Shown: piece by piece, positions 1 through 10,982 of the stretch
Layout of the letters: each line of letters starts with the position of its first letter
How positions within the stretch are numbered: position 1 is the stretch's first letter
Assembly: GCF_032362555.1 (NCBI RefSeq)
Contig: NC_083529.1
Span: 1,302,001-1,366,000, forward strand
DNA length: 64,000 bases
DNA from: Amyelois transitella
Lineage: Eukaryota; Arthropoda; Insecta; Lepidoptera; Pyralidae
Direction: 5' to 3'
Translations under genes and position numbers: made by a program
Notes under the pieces: model-generated
What the model saw: the letters and a program-made list of their open reading frames with translations, nothing else
The model's database searches: none
What the model was told of the DNA's origin: nothing

Positions 1-132
1 AATAATCCCAAGTTTATAAGCCTATATGTGTAGTTGTCGTAAAAGGCGACTAAATCGCCTTTTATGACATCCATGGGAACGAGATGGAGTGATCATATTC
101 TTTTTTTATTGGTGCCGGGAACCACACGGCAC
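1..132 (-). mobile_element. RS repeat, cut by window edge
   Basis: The 5' part of an RS copy, ending in the reversed head (GTGCCGGGAACCACACGGC). Confidence 0.85.
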
Positions 133-169
133 AACCTCTAAAAAATATAGTATAAAAGATTGATGTAAC

Positions 170-212
170 AAAAGAAGTATGCAGGAACGCAAGTGGAAAG
201 ATGTAGTCTATG
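170..212 (+). mobile_element. LINE 3'-end fragment
   Basis: About 43 bp matching the last codons of the RTE LINE ORF (GAAGTATGCAG...GGCAAGTGGAAAG-type sequence), eroded. Confidence 0.6.
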
Positions 213-225
213 ACTATATATAGAA

Positions 226-439
226 CTAGCGGCCCGCCCCGGCTTCGCACGGGTGGACATATTTTTGTGTTTTATATTTTGAAATAAATTTATTTCAAAA
301 CAAATTTATGCCTATGTCACTTTTGAAGGTCTATTCTATATCTGAGCCAAATTTTATCAAAATCGGACCAGTAGTTTTTGAGTTTATTCCACACAAACAT
401 ACAAAAATACAAATCTTTCCTCTTTATTATTAGTGTGGA
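226..439 (-). mobile_element. Small non-autonomous Helitron
   Basis: Reversed: begins TCCACACTAATAATAAAGAGG at 439 and ends CGCTAG before T at 226. Termini fit the TC...CTAG rule, with a GC-rich hairpin near the 3' end. Confidence 0.75.
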
Positions 440-828
440 TATATATAGAATGCTGTTTTAAAGTGTGGAACTGACTCAAGATATAGAATTAGTTTTTATT
501 AAGTATAACAACACAACGGTAATACTTGGTATCTTTAAGCCTTAAGAATCTGCTTTGGGTCGCCGAAAATTAATGACTAGACCTCCCCTTAAGTGTACGC
601 TAAATTAATTATGCAAAACCATTTACTTAAAAGCAAATATTTAGCTATTAACTGTGGGTTGAGATGAGTGCTTCTTGGCCTTAATGGATCCTTCCAATGG
701 ACTTTTAAAATAATTTTTAACATGAAAAATGTCGTACATTTTCAAAAGTAGTTTTATTTTGCCTTCGAAAGTATTCGAAAAAAATTAAAATAATACTTAT
801 TCAAAATTATGTTGTTCTATGTTATTGC
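440..828. other. No feature seen
   Basis: AT-rich, no open frame or repeat recognised. Confidence 0.5.
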
Positions 829-1055
829 TGCGTGGTTCCAGGCACCAATCAAGAAAAGAATAGGACCACTCCATGGATGTCCTAAAAGGCGCCTAAGGGA
901 TAGACTTTTAAACTTTGATGGGCTAGCAACCTGTCACTATATGAATCTCAAATCTATCTTAAAGCCGAAGAGCTGAACGTGGCCTATCAGTCTTTTCAAG
1001 ACTGTTGGCTTTGTCTAGCCCGCAAGGAATATAGCCGTGATTATAAGTAGTAAGT
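829..1055 (+). mobile_element. RS repeat
   Basis: Head to tail, slightly shortened in the middle; ends GTGATTATAAGTAG. Confidence 0.85.
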
Positions 1056-1197
1056 AAGTAAGTGAGAAGTACTCGCCTTCATCCATACGTATTAACTTAT
1101 TCTGATAATTTCATTCCATTCCTTTCTTGGAATAATCCTAGACCACATAAAGAACCTAACATGTTTATTGTCCCTTTATCCTTTGTGCAGACTCAGA

Positions 1198-1405
1198 AGA
1201 TACATTCATATAATCACGTCTATATTCCCTGCGGGGTAGACATAGGCAATAGTCTTGAAAATACTGGTATAAGCCACGTTCAGCTATTTGGCTTATTGAC
1301 AGAGTTCTTAAGCGAATTCCTTAGTCGCCTTTTACGACATTCATTGGTAAGAGATGTACTGGTCCTATTCTATTTTTCTATTAGTGCCGGGAACTACATG
1401 GCACT
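1198..1405 (-). mobile_element. RS repeat, internally deleted
   Basis: Tail at the left (ATATAATCACGTCTATATTC) and head at 1386-1405; part of the middle is missing. Confidence 0.8.
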
Positions 1406-1781
1406 AAAGGGTAAATACAAGTTCAAAGATGTCTGTAAACGTACTCTCAAGTTAAAGGTGTAATATTACAAGTAATGTTTCCTACAGATTCGAATACCTT
1501 CTTATCGTAGTCTGAGACTGCTGCTAAACACACAAAAAGCTATGAGGGTCCCCCCCCAAAAATGTCACCTCTTATTTCGTAAAAGGCCTCGAGCATAACG
1601 TCTCTACACAACATAAACTTGAGTGTGTTTGTCCATCCATCTCGCCAAAACAGGTCGTGACTCAGAATCACTTATTGTTACGGCAAAACCCGCTTTTATG
1701 AGTGGAAATTTTCAAATTTTCATGTGCTTTTGTGATAGGTGAAATTTATGAGGGCTCAGGTGAAACAGATAATATGAGTTT

Positions 1782-2038
1782 GTTACATACATATGGTCAC
1801 GTCTATATCCCTTGCGGGGTAGACAGAGCCAACAGTCATGAAAAGACTGAATGACCACGTTAATCTATTTGGCTTAATGATAGAATTGAGATTCAAATAG
1901 TGACAGGTTGCTAACCCATCGCCCAAAAAAGAATCCCAAGTTTGTAAGCCTATCCCTTAGTCGCTTTTTACGACATCCATGGGAAAAAGATGGAGTGGTC
2001 CTATTCTTTTTTGTATTGGTGCTGGAAACCACACGGCA
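1782..2038 (-). mobile_element. RS repeat, full length
   Basis: Complete copy with probable target duplication TTGTTACATAC on both sides. A second eroded RS-like piece follows to about 2130. Confidence 0.9.
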
Positions 2039-2265
2039 TTGTTACATACATACATTAATGTATTTATGAGGCAGCATAGCCGATAGTCTCCAAAAGGCTG
2101 AAAGGTACAATTCAGCTGGATATTAGTGATGTTGTTTAAGTTTTGCTGTTTTTCGTAAAAAAAATACAACCTTTTGCGTCTCGGAGGTCAGATGGGAAAC
2201 TGCTTCGACTCCGGAATGACTTACACCGGGTAAATGACCTTTAGCTGGGTAGTTCCCTATCCTTA

Positions 2266-2605
2266 TCTATACATATAAACAGTAAAAATATTTTGTCTGT
2301 ACATTTGGTGCTTTTGACTGAAATGGATAGAGGGACACTTAGGATGAATTATAATAGTAAGCAAATTTTATTTTTGAATGTTTTTTGTCTGTCTGGCTTT
2401 CTGTATGTATGATCACGCTTATCACGGAAAGTACTGAACTGATTTACTTAAAACTTTGTTTGAACTCAGAAAAACAATTAATTTTTAACCGTTTGTTTCA
2501 TCGAAATCGGTTCACTAAAAAAAAGTTCTCGTCATTTAAATGAACTCAAGGCATGAGTTTGCCTGCAAATAAGTTTACACGGACGAAGTTGCGGGCAACA
2601 GCTAG
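2266..2605 (+). mobile_element. Small non-autonomous Helitron
   Basis: TCTATACATATAAACAG to GCGGGCAACAGCTAG|T; ends 85 bp before transporter exon 1. Confidence 0.8.
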
Positions 2606-2690
2606 TAAATATATATATATAAATATTCCCTCACCATAATAACAATCGCAATACTCGTACAATAAACTACAACGATTTCTTAAATTCCAG

Positions 2691-5600
2691 GTGTTGGCCG
2701 CCTTAGCAGTGTCCCTGGCTCCATTTTCAGCTGGTCTTGGCAAAGGGTACAGCTCCCCTGCCATCGCCTCCTTGCAAGGACCTGGAGGCAACGCTACCAG
2801 GAGGGATTTCCAGCTGACCGACCAGCAGGCTTCGTGGCTCGCTTCACTCTCATTCCTAGGTACATAACAATTTCTTATTCATTGGTACCTTATGCGCGGA
2901 TGAAGATTTCATTAAGCTGATATTTTAAATGTGAAGTATGGTATTTTGTACTTTAGAATAGAATAGCCGTGTGGTTCCCGGCACCAATACGAAAAAGAAT
3001 TGGACCACTCCATCTCTTTCCCATGGATGTCGTAAAAGGTGACTGAGGGATAGGCTTACAAACTTGGGATTCATTTTTGGGCGATGGGCTAGCAACCTGT
3101 CACTATTTGAATCACAATTCTATCATTAAGCCAAATAGCTGAACGTGGCCATTCAGTCTTTTCAAGACTGTTGGCTCTGTCTACCCCGCTAGGGATATAG
3201 ACGTGACCATATGTACCTATGTATGTATGTAGAATAGAATATGCACTATCTTTCCCAATGTCATACAAGGCGACTAAAGGATAGGCTTATAAACTTGGGA
3301 TTCCTTTTGTAAGCGATGGGTTAGTAACCTGTCACTATTTGAATCTCAATTCTATCATTAAGATAAATAGCTGAACGTGGGCATTCAGTCTTTTCATGAT
3401 TGTAGGCTCTGTCTACCCCGCAAGGGATATAGACGTCACCATATGTATGTATGTAACAAACTCAAATTATATGTTTCACCTGAACCCTCATCTCTCATCT
3501 CAATTCCATCATAAAGCCGTAAGCAGAACGTGGCCTTTAAGTCTTTTCAAGACCTTTGGCTCTGTCTAAGCCGCAAGTGATATAGACAAATTATTGTATG
3601 CAAACCGACAGGAAAAACGCTATGATTGCGTTAATTCCAAATTGCACACAGTAAATTAGCATGCAATGTGAATGTATAAATGTATTTTAAAATGTGCTTT
3701 GTCAGCGTTCGTAAATTTATATGACCCCTTGTTAGGTCTTTCGCTATTGCACAATTTTTTGTTTAGTCCTACAATCCCTTTTTATTATAAACATACATAC
3801 ATATGATCACGTCTATATCCCTAGCGGGGTAGACAGAGCCATCAGTCTTGAAAAGACTGATAGGCCACGCTCAGCCGTTTGGCTCTGTGATAGAATTGAG
3901 ATTCAAATAGTGACAGGTTGCTAGCCCACCGCCTAAAAGAGGAATCCCAAGTTTATAAGCCTATCCCTTAGTCGCCTTTTACGACATCCGTGGGAAAGAG
4001 ATGGAGTGGTCCTATTCTTTTTGAAATGGTGCCGGGAACCACACGGCACTTTTATTATAAAGGTTACTATTTTCGTGGTTAAAATGCAAGTTCCCGTAAA
4101 TAATTGATTTTTTAAATAAATAATTAGGACGGATTTCTAAAACACACAATTTAGCTCTCCGGCTGTTCGAGATTCGAAACTATTGGCTCTGCCTACTCTG
4201 TAAGGGATAAAGACGTAAATTGTGATGATTTCTAGTATAGTGTATATAATGTTTGTGTACCATATACTTTGGTAGACAAACATTTGTATATATAAAATTG
4301 AAACATCTGTACAAATAAACTGAATACTTAAGTGAAGTATTTCCAAAATTTGTCAAGAGATCCAAAGCGTTGGTGGTGTAATGGTGAGCATAGTTGCCTT
4401 CCAAGCAGTTGATCCGGGTTCGATTCCCGGCCAACGCACGTTTTTAATTAAATGTATTAATTAATTAGCATAACAATTTCACTAATTTCTGAGACTTGAT
4501 GACAAATACAATGGGACGGAATATTTTGAACAAATATCGTAAGCGTTGGTGGTGTAATGGTGAGCATAGTTGCCTTCCAAGCAGTTGATCCGGGTTCGAT
4601 TCCCGGCCAACGCACATTTTTCGTAAAGATCAAAAGTAATGAGCTGCGAGCAATTTTAATAAAATTACTAATTAATTAGTTTATTGATTTAGCTTATTTG
4701 CGGGACAGTAGAATTCAGATAGTAAGTCTGGTAACGACACGGTTGAATCTGTCTGACCTCTTTGACCCTGCTATCAGATTGGATGTAAAACAACAGTTTG
4801 TTTATTTTTAAGGACGATATTAACCATAAATGACTATAAAGCCGTGTGATTCCAAGCGCTTTAGAATAGAACCACACCATTGTCTTCCCATGTATGTCGT
4901 AAAAGGGGACTTAAGGATAGGCTAATAAATTTCCCGTGCAGATTGTAAAGGAAAGGGTGATTTACATGGGATTCCTCATTTAGGCGATGGGCTAGCAACC
5001 TGTCACTATCTGAATCTCAATTGTGAATTGTTGAATTGTGAAACGTGGCCTATCAGTCTTCGCCAGTCTGTAGGCTCTGTCTTCCCCGTAAGGGACAAAG
5101 ACGTGATTGTATGTATGTATCTTTTTAATTGTCAATTTCAGGAGCCCTCTTCGGCGGCATGGCCGGCGGTGCCGCAATGAGACACGGCCGCCGCCGCGTG
5201 CTGTCGCTGGCTGCCGCGCCCTGCAGCCTGTCCTGGCTGCTGACTGTCCTCGCCACCTCAGTCAGGATGATGTGCATCACCGCCTTCCTTGGGGGGTTCT
5301 GCTGCTCCATATTGACCATGCTGTCTCAGGTAAGAATAGAATAGAATAGAAAATTGGATACAACATACATACATACATAAAATCATGCTGCTTTCCCGGA
5401 GGGGTACGCAGAGACTACCTCTTTCCACTTGCCACGATCTCTGCATATTTCCTTCGCTTCATCCACATTCATAACTCTCTTCATGCAAGCTCGGTGGTTT
5501 CGGGTACTTTTGACCTGAACCTTTACCAGGACGTCCTTAATTTGATCAAAATACGTTCCTCTAGGCCTTCCCACTCCGACCTTTCCCTCCACACTCTCCA

Positions 5601-8600
5601 TGTATATCTGCTTAGTCAACCTGTTTTCATTCATCCTCTCCACATGACCAAGATTGGATACAAGGTACCTATCACTTATTGACGTCACATAACTTAAATC
5701 TAATTATAACTACTACCGCTTCCAAAGTGCACGGGTAGAAGAAGCGGCGGAACAAACTACACTACAGCGTTTTCATCGGACGTCAGTTTACAAATATAGA
5801 TCTATTAAATCTAAATCGTGGACGAATGCACATTGCACATTGTCTACATTAAAAAACATGAATGAATGTAGAACTAAGATGCTGTAGTTTCTGTTCATAC
5901 CTGATCTCAGTTGACACGGAAGTGACTTGATTATATTACCAGATATGTATTGATTCAGATCGTGCTAAGGAATGACGGTGTCTTTGGTACAACGCTGTAA
6001 ATACTGTCTACCACTTGGAGGAAAGTGCCGTGTGGTTCCCGGCACCAATACAAAAAAAGAATAGGATCACTCCATCTCTTTCCCATGGATATCGTAAAAG
6101 GCGACTAAGGGATAGGCTTACAAACTTGGGATTCTTTTTTAGGCGATGGGCTAGCAACCTGTCACTATTTGAATCTCAATTCTATCATTAAGGCAAATAG
6201 CTGAACGTGGCCATTCAGTCTTTTCAAGTCAATTGGCTCTGTCTACCCCGCAAGGGATATAGACGTGACCATATGTATGTATGTATGCACTTGGAGGAAG
6301 AGACTTGATTATCAAGGGTGATTTGGATAATTTAGATTAGTCTCTGCCTAACCCTCTAGGAATGAGAACCAACCAGCTTGCATAGAAAGCGTAATGAATG
6401 TCAAATGGTAAGATATACTTGTCTATACGCATAAATGACAGTGCCGTGTGGTTCCCGGCACCAAGAGAAAAAAGAATAGGACCAGTGTCTACCCTGCAAG
6501 GGTTATTGACGTGATTATATATATGTATGTATGTACCGCCTTCCTTGGAGGGTTCTGCCGCTCCATATTGACTATGTTATCTCAGGTAATAAGGTTCTGT
6601 CTACCCCGGAAACGTGATTAACATCACCAGGTAAAAATAGCGAAAGAGATTGGAAAAGTTTACCAAAAGTACAACTTGTAAATGTTGAATCATCTTTTTA
6701 AAGGAATGAGGATGGAATCAATTGACATTCATTCCATTCCTAAAACATTCAGCTATAGGTGACTTGAGTCTTCTAACTGTTGGCTCTGTCTTACCCGTAA
6801 AAGATATAACATATGTAAACATACTTAATCTGTACCAATATGATGAAGCTGAAGAGTTTGTTTGAATGCGCTAATCTCAGGAACTACTGGTTCGAATTGA
6901 AAAATTATTTTTGCGTCGAATAGACCATTTATCGAGGAAGGCTTTAGGCTTTATAACATCACGTTGCAACTAAAAGAAGCATGAAATAATGGAGAATGTG
7001 AAAAAAAACGAGGAAAATTATTCATCCTTGAGGTCTTCAATGATGCTGAAAATATCTATTCCACGCCGACGAAGTCGCGGGCACAGCTACTTATAAGGTA
7101 TAAAACTTTGTACCAAACTAAGGATTAAGTTGAAAACAGTCATCGTAACTATAACAAAATTTGAAAATTACATTAGGTGTATGAAGAAAATCATGAAATT
7201 ATTTCAATTTGTAAATGAAAACCTTAATCAAACTTAGAACTTTATAACGGTTACCCGTGTCACGCCCGCATATATACGAGTACCTTAGCTGTTGTATTGT
7301 GACAGTCAGTTCTACTGAAATATGGGACAATAGAATAAAAGGCTTTTAATAATATTTACTTTTTAAATTGTCCTATTCCTTTTTTTAGTGTCGGGAACCA
7401 CACGATGTCGTGTGGTTCCCGGCACTAAAAATAAGAATAGGACCAAACCATCTCATCGTAAAAGGCGACTAAGGGATAGGCTTACAAACTTGGGATTCTT
7501 CTTTTAGGCGACAGGCTAGCAACCTATCACTATTTAAATCTCAATTCTATCATTAATCCAAACAGCTGAACGTGGCCTATCAGTCTTTGTAAGACTGTTG
7601 GCTCTGTCTACCCCACAAGGGATATAGACGTGACCATATGTATGTATGTAGGTATGTACAAAGTATCAAACTAAGGATTAAGTTGAAAACAGTCATCGTT
7701 ACTATAACAAAATTTGAAAATCACATTAGGTGTATGAAATTATTTCAATTTGTAAATGAAAACCTTAATCAGACTTAGAACTTTATAACGGTTACCCGTG
7801 TCACGCCCGCATATATACGAGTACCTTAGCTTTTGTATTGTGACAGTCAGTTCTACTGAAATATGGGACAATAGAATAAAAGGCTTTTAATAATATTTAC
7901 TTTTTAAATTGTAAATGAGCCGTGTGGTTCCCGGCACTAAAAAAAATGAATAGGACCAAACCATCTCATCGTTAAAGGCGACTAAGGGATAGGCTTACAA
8001 ACTTGGGATTCTTCTTTTAGACGATGGGCTAGCAACCTGTCACTATGTGAATCTCATTTCTATCATTAATCCAAACAGCTGAACGTGGCCTTTCAGTCTT
8101 TCTAATCAGTCTTTTTAAGACTTTTGGCTCTGTCTTCCCCGCTAGACGTGATTATATGTATATGGATGGATTTCCCATGGATGTCGTAAATGCATCCAAA
8201 TCCATCCATAAATATATGCGAATATAAAAGCTTATCCAAACTTTTACCCCTGAAATAATCATGCTTACCCAAGTAATCAAGAGGGGAACACCCTACGCGT
8301 ATAATTGATAAAGTCCAAACTTCGCCCAAGTTTCAGCATTCCGCCATATTACAGGAGCAACTTTCTTCGATCCCGAGAAATCTTGTTAACGATGGAAATT
8401 ATTATTTATTATAACATTCTGAAAATAAAATTAGTTCCTTCTTGTTCGGAATTATTTATTGCATAATTAATAAAAGGCTTAAGACAGTGTTATTAAGGTA
8501 TATTTTGAAGTGAAATAATAATTAATAATGTCAATAATAATTTATTTATTGACCAACCAGAAATGCATACATACCATCACGTCTATATCCCTTGCGGGGT

Positions 8601-10900
8601 AGACAGAGCCAACAGTCATGAAAAGACTGAAAGGTCACGTTCAGCTGTTTGGCTTTTTGATAGAATTGAGATTCAAATAGTGACAGGTTACTAGCCCATC
8701 GCCCAAAAGAAGAATCCCAAGTTTATAAACCAAACCCTTAGTCGCCTGTTACGACATCCGTGGGGAAAAGATGGAGTGGTCCTATTATTTTTTCTATTGG
8801 TGCCGGGGACCACACGACATTAAAAAAAGACGTGTGTAAGAATGTTTAAATTTCAATTCAAATCAACTCCAGTACCTATCTGAAACATTATTAATTTAAC
8901 AATTAATGTATTCTTCATTGGAGATGAATTGAACTTCAGAGGGTACGATTTGTCAGCAATTAATCCAAATTACTTAGTTTAACGACGGGTTAAGCTACGG
9001 AGGATTAGGTACTTTGAAGGTCAACCGTTTTGAGATCAAATCTATAGAAGTTTAATTTCTCTGTTTTTTTTTCTTTCACTGTTCAATGACGTTTATATTC
9101 ATTAATTCACAATGACATTTAATTGATTATTACATAGGTACATACATATGATTATTAAAAATACAACTATTATTAATTAATTAATTAAAAAAAATACTAT
9201 TCTATTCTAATTCACATCTATTCAAAATTACAAACTAAAATATTATTAATAAAATATTTATTATTAAATATTATTCCATTATTATTTGGTCTAATCTGGT
9301 TTGGTAGAGCATACTGCTAGCTGTTTCTCTTTCAAATTAAAAAAACTAAAAGTCAAAAATGTATTCATTATCATGGGACACTTCATATCACTTAATAATT
9401 GTCATATCATTTGGTTCCACAACATTGGTTAACGTCAAATAAATTACTTAAAACTAAAAAAGAAGAAGCGGTAACAAACTGCTCTGCAGCATTTTTATTC
9501 AACAACGTCAACTTCACAACTATCCAAACTTAGCTTCTTTGCTAGAGTGAATACATTGTTCAGATTCATTGACTTAAATTAATTTTTAAAAATTAAAAAA
9601 AAATTGTTTCAAATCAAACTACCTACATTCTTAATGAGGTTCCTGTGCCAAGCCAGATGTTTTTATCATTCAAGTAATCATCAGTCCTATAATAAGCCTT
9701 CCTTTCTGTGTAGATTGTTAAAGTTAATCAAGAGAAAGGGTGATGAATATTTCGGGCAATGGGCCAGGATCCTGTCAATTTTAGTTCCATCATTAAGCCG
9801 TATTTTTGCTTAAAATATTTTTTTATAATTTGCAGGTCTACATAAGTGAAATATCCGTGCCAGACATTCGTGGTTGCCTCAGCGCCGTGCTCAAAATCGT
9901 CGGCCATCTTGGAGTGCTATTCAGCTTCACCATCGGCGCTTACCTCGACTGGCAGCAATTGGCCTTGTGTATATCCGCTGCTCCTCTACTTCTCTTCTGT
10001 ACAGTTCTTTACATACCAGAAACACCAAGCTACCTCGTTTTAATCGGTAAAGACGAAGAAGCCTACAAAAGTCTCCTCTGGCTTCGCGGACCTAACTCCG
10101 ATGTGGCTCAAGAACTAGCTACTATAAGGAATAATGTTTTGGCCAGCAAAAATTTCAGTCAGCGTCAAAGCCAAATGTCTGGCAGTCAATTTATAAATTC
10201 TCTAGATGTCAGAACTATGAATCGTTTGCTAGGACCTATTCTGGTAACTTGTGGACTCATGATGTTTCAAAGATTTTCAGGGGCTCACGCGTTTTCATTT
10301 TATGCCGTACCGATATTTAGAAAAACGTTTGGTGGTATGAATCCGCACGGTGCAGCTATAGCTGTTTCCTTCGTGCAATTATTGGCGTCATGTCTGTCGG
10401 GCTTACTGATAGATACTGTTGGAAGATTACCATTGCTGATCGTCAGTTCTGTGTTAATGTCGATGGCCCTGGCTGGATTTGGGAGCTACGCGTATTACGA
10501 GGAAGTTCATCGGAATCAAAGGATCCAAAACGTTATGTTCCACCAAACATTGGGTCAAAATGATTGGATTCCATTGTTGTGTGTTTTAGTTTTCACTATA
10601 GCGTTTTCACTCGGGATGAGTCCTATATCATGGCTTTTGATTGGGGAGTTGTTTCCTTTGGAATACAGGGCTTTCGGCAGTGCAATGGCAACTGCTTTCA
10701 GCTATCTTTGCGCGTTTGTTGGTGTCAAGACGTTTGTTGATTTTCAACAAGCCTTGGGCCTTCATGGGGCATTTTGGTTGTACGCCTCTATAAGTGTCGG
10801 GGGATTATGTTTTGTGGTTTGCTGTGTACCAGAAACAAAAGGAAAAGATTTGGATGAAATGGATCCAAATTACGTACAGAATTTATCACCGAAGAGGTAA
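2691..10900 (+). CDS. Sugar transporter (facilitated trehalose transporter Tret1-like), 5' end missing
   Basis: Three exons, 2691-2859, 5142-5329 and 9836-10900, join in frame (phases 1 and 0) with AG/GT borders and give about 473 residues. This is a 12-helix major facilitator protein of the insect Tret1/glucose transporter type, expected in the plasma membrane. Exon 1 begins inside helix 1 (VLAALAVSLAPFSAGLG) and carries a likely loop glycosylation site (NATR) and TDQQASWLASL before helix 2. Exon 2 has the GRRR loop motif. Exon 3 has YISEISVPDIRG, the PETPSYL loop motif, a second GR loop (DTVGRLPLL) and the C-terminal PETKGKDLDEM signature. The first coding exon with the ATG was not found and is probably off the left edge. 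A poly(A) signal follows at 10977. Introns hold many repeats and two tRNA genes. Family is certain; the substrate is inferred. Confidence 0.88.
2966..3231 (+). mobile_element. RS repeat, full length
   Basis: Complete 266-bp copy flanked by TAGAATAGAATA on both sides, a 12-bp target duplication; a good reference copy. Confidence 0.95.
3246..3455 (+). mobile_element. RS repeat, head missing
   Basis: Starts inside the element (CTTTCCCAATGTC) and has the full middle and TATG tail. Confidence 0.85.
3495..3588 (+). mobile_element. RS repeat, 3' part
   Basis: The last 95 bp only, tail eroded. Confidence 0.75.
3791..4048 (-). mobile_element. RS repeat, full length
   Basis: Complete copy with TTTTATTATAAA on both sides. 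Confidence 0.93.
4367..4438 (+). tRNA. tRNA-Gly (anticodon TCC), copy 1
   Basis: 72 nt. The acceptor arms GCGTTGG and CCAACGC pair. The anticodon stem GTTGC/GCAGT holds loop CTTCCAA with anticodon TCC. The T arm is CCGGG-TTCGATT-CCCGG, and the discriminator is A. A run of five T just downstream is the pol III terminator. It lies in the transporter's intron between 2859 and 5142, on the same strand. Confidence 0.93.
4439..4445 (+). terminator. Pol III terminator of tRNA-Gly copy 1
   Basis: CG followed by five T directly after the tRNA discriminator base. The second copy has its own T run at 4616-4621. Confidence 0.6.
4543..4614 (+). tRNA. tRNA-Gly (anticodon TCC), copy 2
   Basis: Identical 72-nt sequence to the copy at 4367, 104 bp further on, again followed by TTTTT. 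The spacer is unrelated to the flank of copy 1, so only the tRNA itself is kept identical. Confidence 0.93.
4841..5121 (+). mobile_element. RS repeat, older variant, just before transporter exon 2
   Basis: The head reads AGCGCTTTAGAATAG instead of CACCAATA-type sequence, and a short unrelated stretch interrupts it at about 4935-4965. The TATG tail ends about 20 bp before the exon at 5142. Confidence 0.8.
5332..5860 (+). repeat. rC repeat interrupted by a LINE fragment
   Basis: An interspersed repeat reading AATAGAATAG..., GACGTCACATAACTTAAATC, ...AGAAGCGGCGGAACAAAC and GACGTCAGTTTAC. The LINE copy at 5366-5652 is inside it. Class unknown. It starts 3 bp after the exon 2 donor. Confidence 0.75.
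5366..5652 (-). mobile_element. 5'-truncated RTE LINE copy
   Basis: About 285 bp of the LINE's 3' end in reverse orientation, inserted into an rC repeat. ATTGGATACAA is duplicated on both sides. The reading frame of the 3' end is still open on the minus strand. Confidence 0.85.
6027..6287 (+). mobile_element. RS repeat, full length
   Basis: Complete copy flanked by CACTTGGAGGAA on both sides. Confidence 0.95.
6442..6534 (+). mobile_element. RS repeat with large internal deletion
   Basis: The head (to GAATAGGACCA) is joined directly to the tail (GTGTCTACCCTGC...TATG). About 170 bp are missing, and the exon 2 fragment follows at once. Confidence 0.85.
6535..6585 (+). pseudogene. Duplicated fragment of transporter exon 2
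   Basis: A 51-bp copy of the last 17 codons of transporter exon 2 (original 5279-5329) lies inside the next intron and still ends in CAG|GTAAT. Five bases differ; four of these changes are silent and one changes Cys to Arg. It directly follows the TATG tail of a deleted RS repeat. It lacks the start of the exon, so it cannot replace exon 2 as it stands. Confidence 0.8.
6829..7090 (+). mobile_element. Small non-autonomous Helitron (AAGCTGAAGAG type)
   Basis: TC start, GAAGCTGAAGAGTTTGTTTG, and end CGAAGTCGCGGGCACAGCTA(C). Confidence 0.8.
7111..7404 (+). repeat. Tandem segmental duplication, left unit
   Basis: The 265 bp from TACCAAACTAAGGATTAAG to TTTTTAAATTGT recur at 7664-7915 with few changes; each unit is followed by an RS copy of the same variant, so the unit is about 550 bp. 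Confidence 0.9.
7405..7652 (+). mobile_element. RS repeat inside tandem duplication, copy 1
   Basis: Full copy of a variant head (CACTAAAAATAAG). A reversed 35-bp head lies directly before it at 7371-7404, making a palindrome. Confidence 0.9.
7664..7915 (+). repeat. Tandem segmental duplication, right unit
   Basis: Direct copy of 7111-7375 with a 12-bp deletion (GAAAATCATGAA-type) and scattered substitutions. Confidence 0.9.
7917..8160 (+). mobile_element. RS repeat inside tandem duplication, copy 2
   Basis: Same variant as the copy at 7405, with a doubled CAGTCTTT segment near 8095-8118. Confidence 0.9.
8566..8818 (-). mobile_element. RS repeat, full length
   Basis: Complete reversed copy; head slightly changed (GGGGACCACACGAC). 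Confidence 0.9.
8820..9357. other. No gene; AT-rich intron sequence
   Basis: Low-complexity AT-rich DNA within the last transporter intron. Confidence 0.5.
9358..9530 (+). repeat. rC-related repeat
   Basis: AACATTGGTTAACGTCAAAT and GAAGCGGTAACAAACTG; a diverged relative of rC, closest to 52390. Confidence 0.65.
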
Positions 10901-10976
10901 ATGGACGTTTATATTAAATTCTCAAAACGTTATAATTTCGGTCTACCAATTTTTTAATTTTAAATTTCAATCAACC

Positions 10977-10982
10977 AATAAA
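10977..10982 (+). promoter_or_regulatory. Poly(A) signal of the sugar transporter
   Basis: AATAAA 77 bases after the stop codon, followed by further overlapping AATAAA copies. Confidence 0.6.

Noticed and set aside
1062-1463. 133-codon open frame on + strand
   Set aside because: Mostly RS repeat read through; no family resemblance or splice context.
5107-5349. Three overlapping frames at transporter exon 2
   Set aside because: Only the frame joining GALFGGMAGG to LTMLSQ matches the transporter; the others are shadows.
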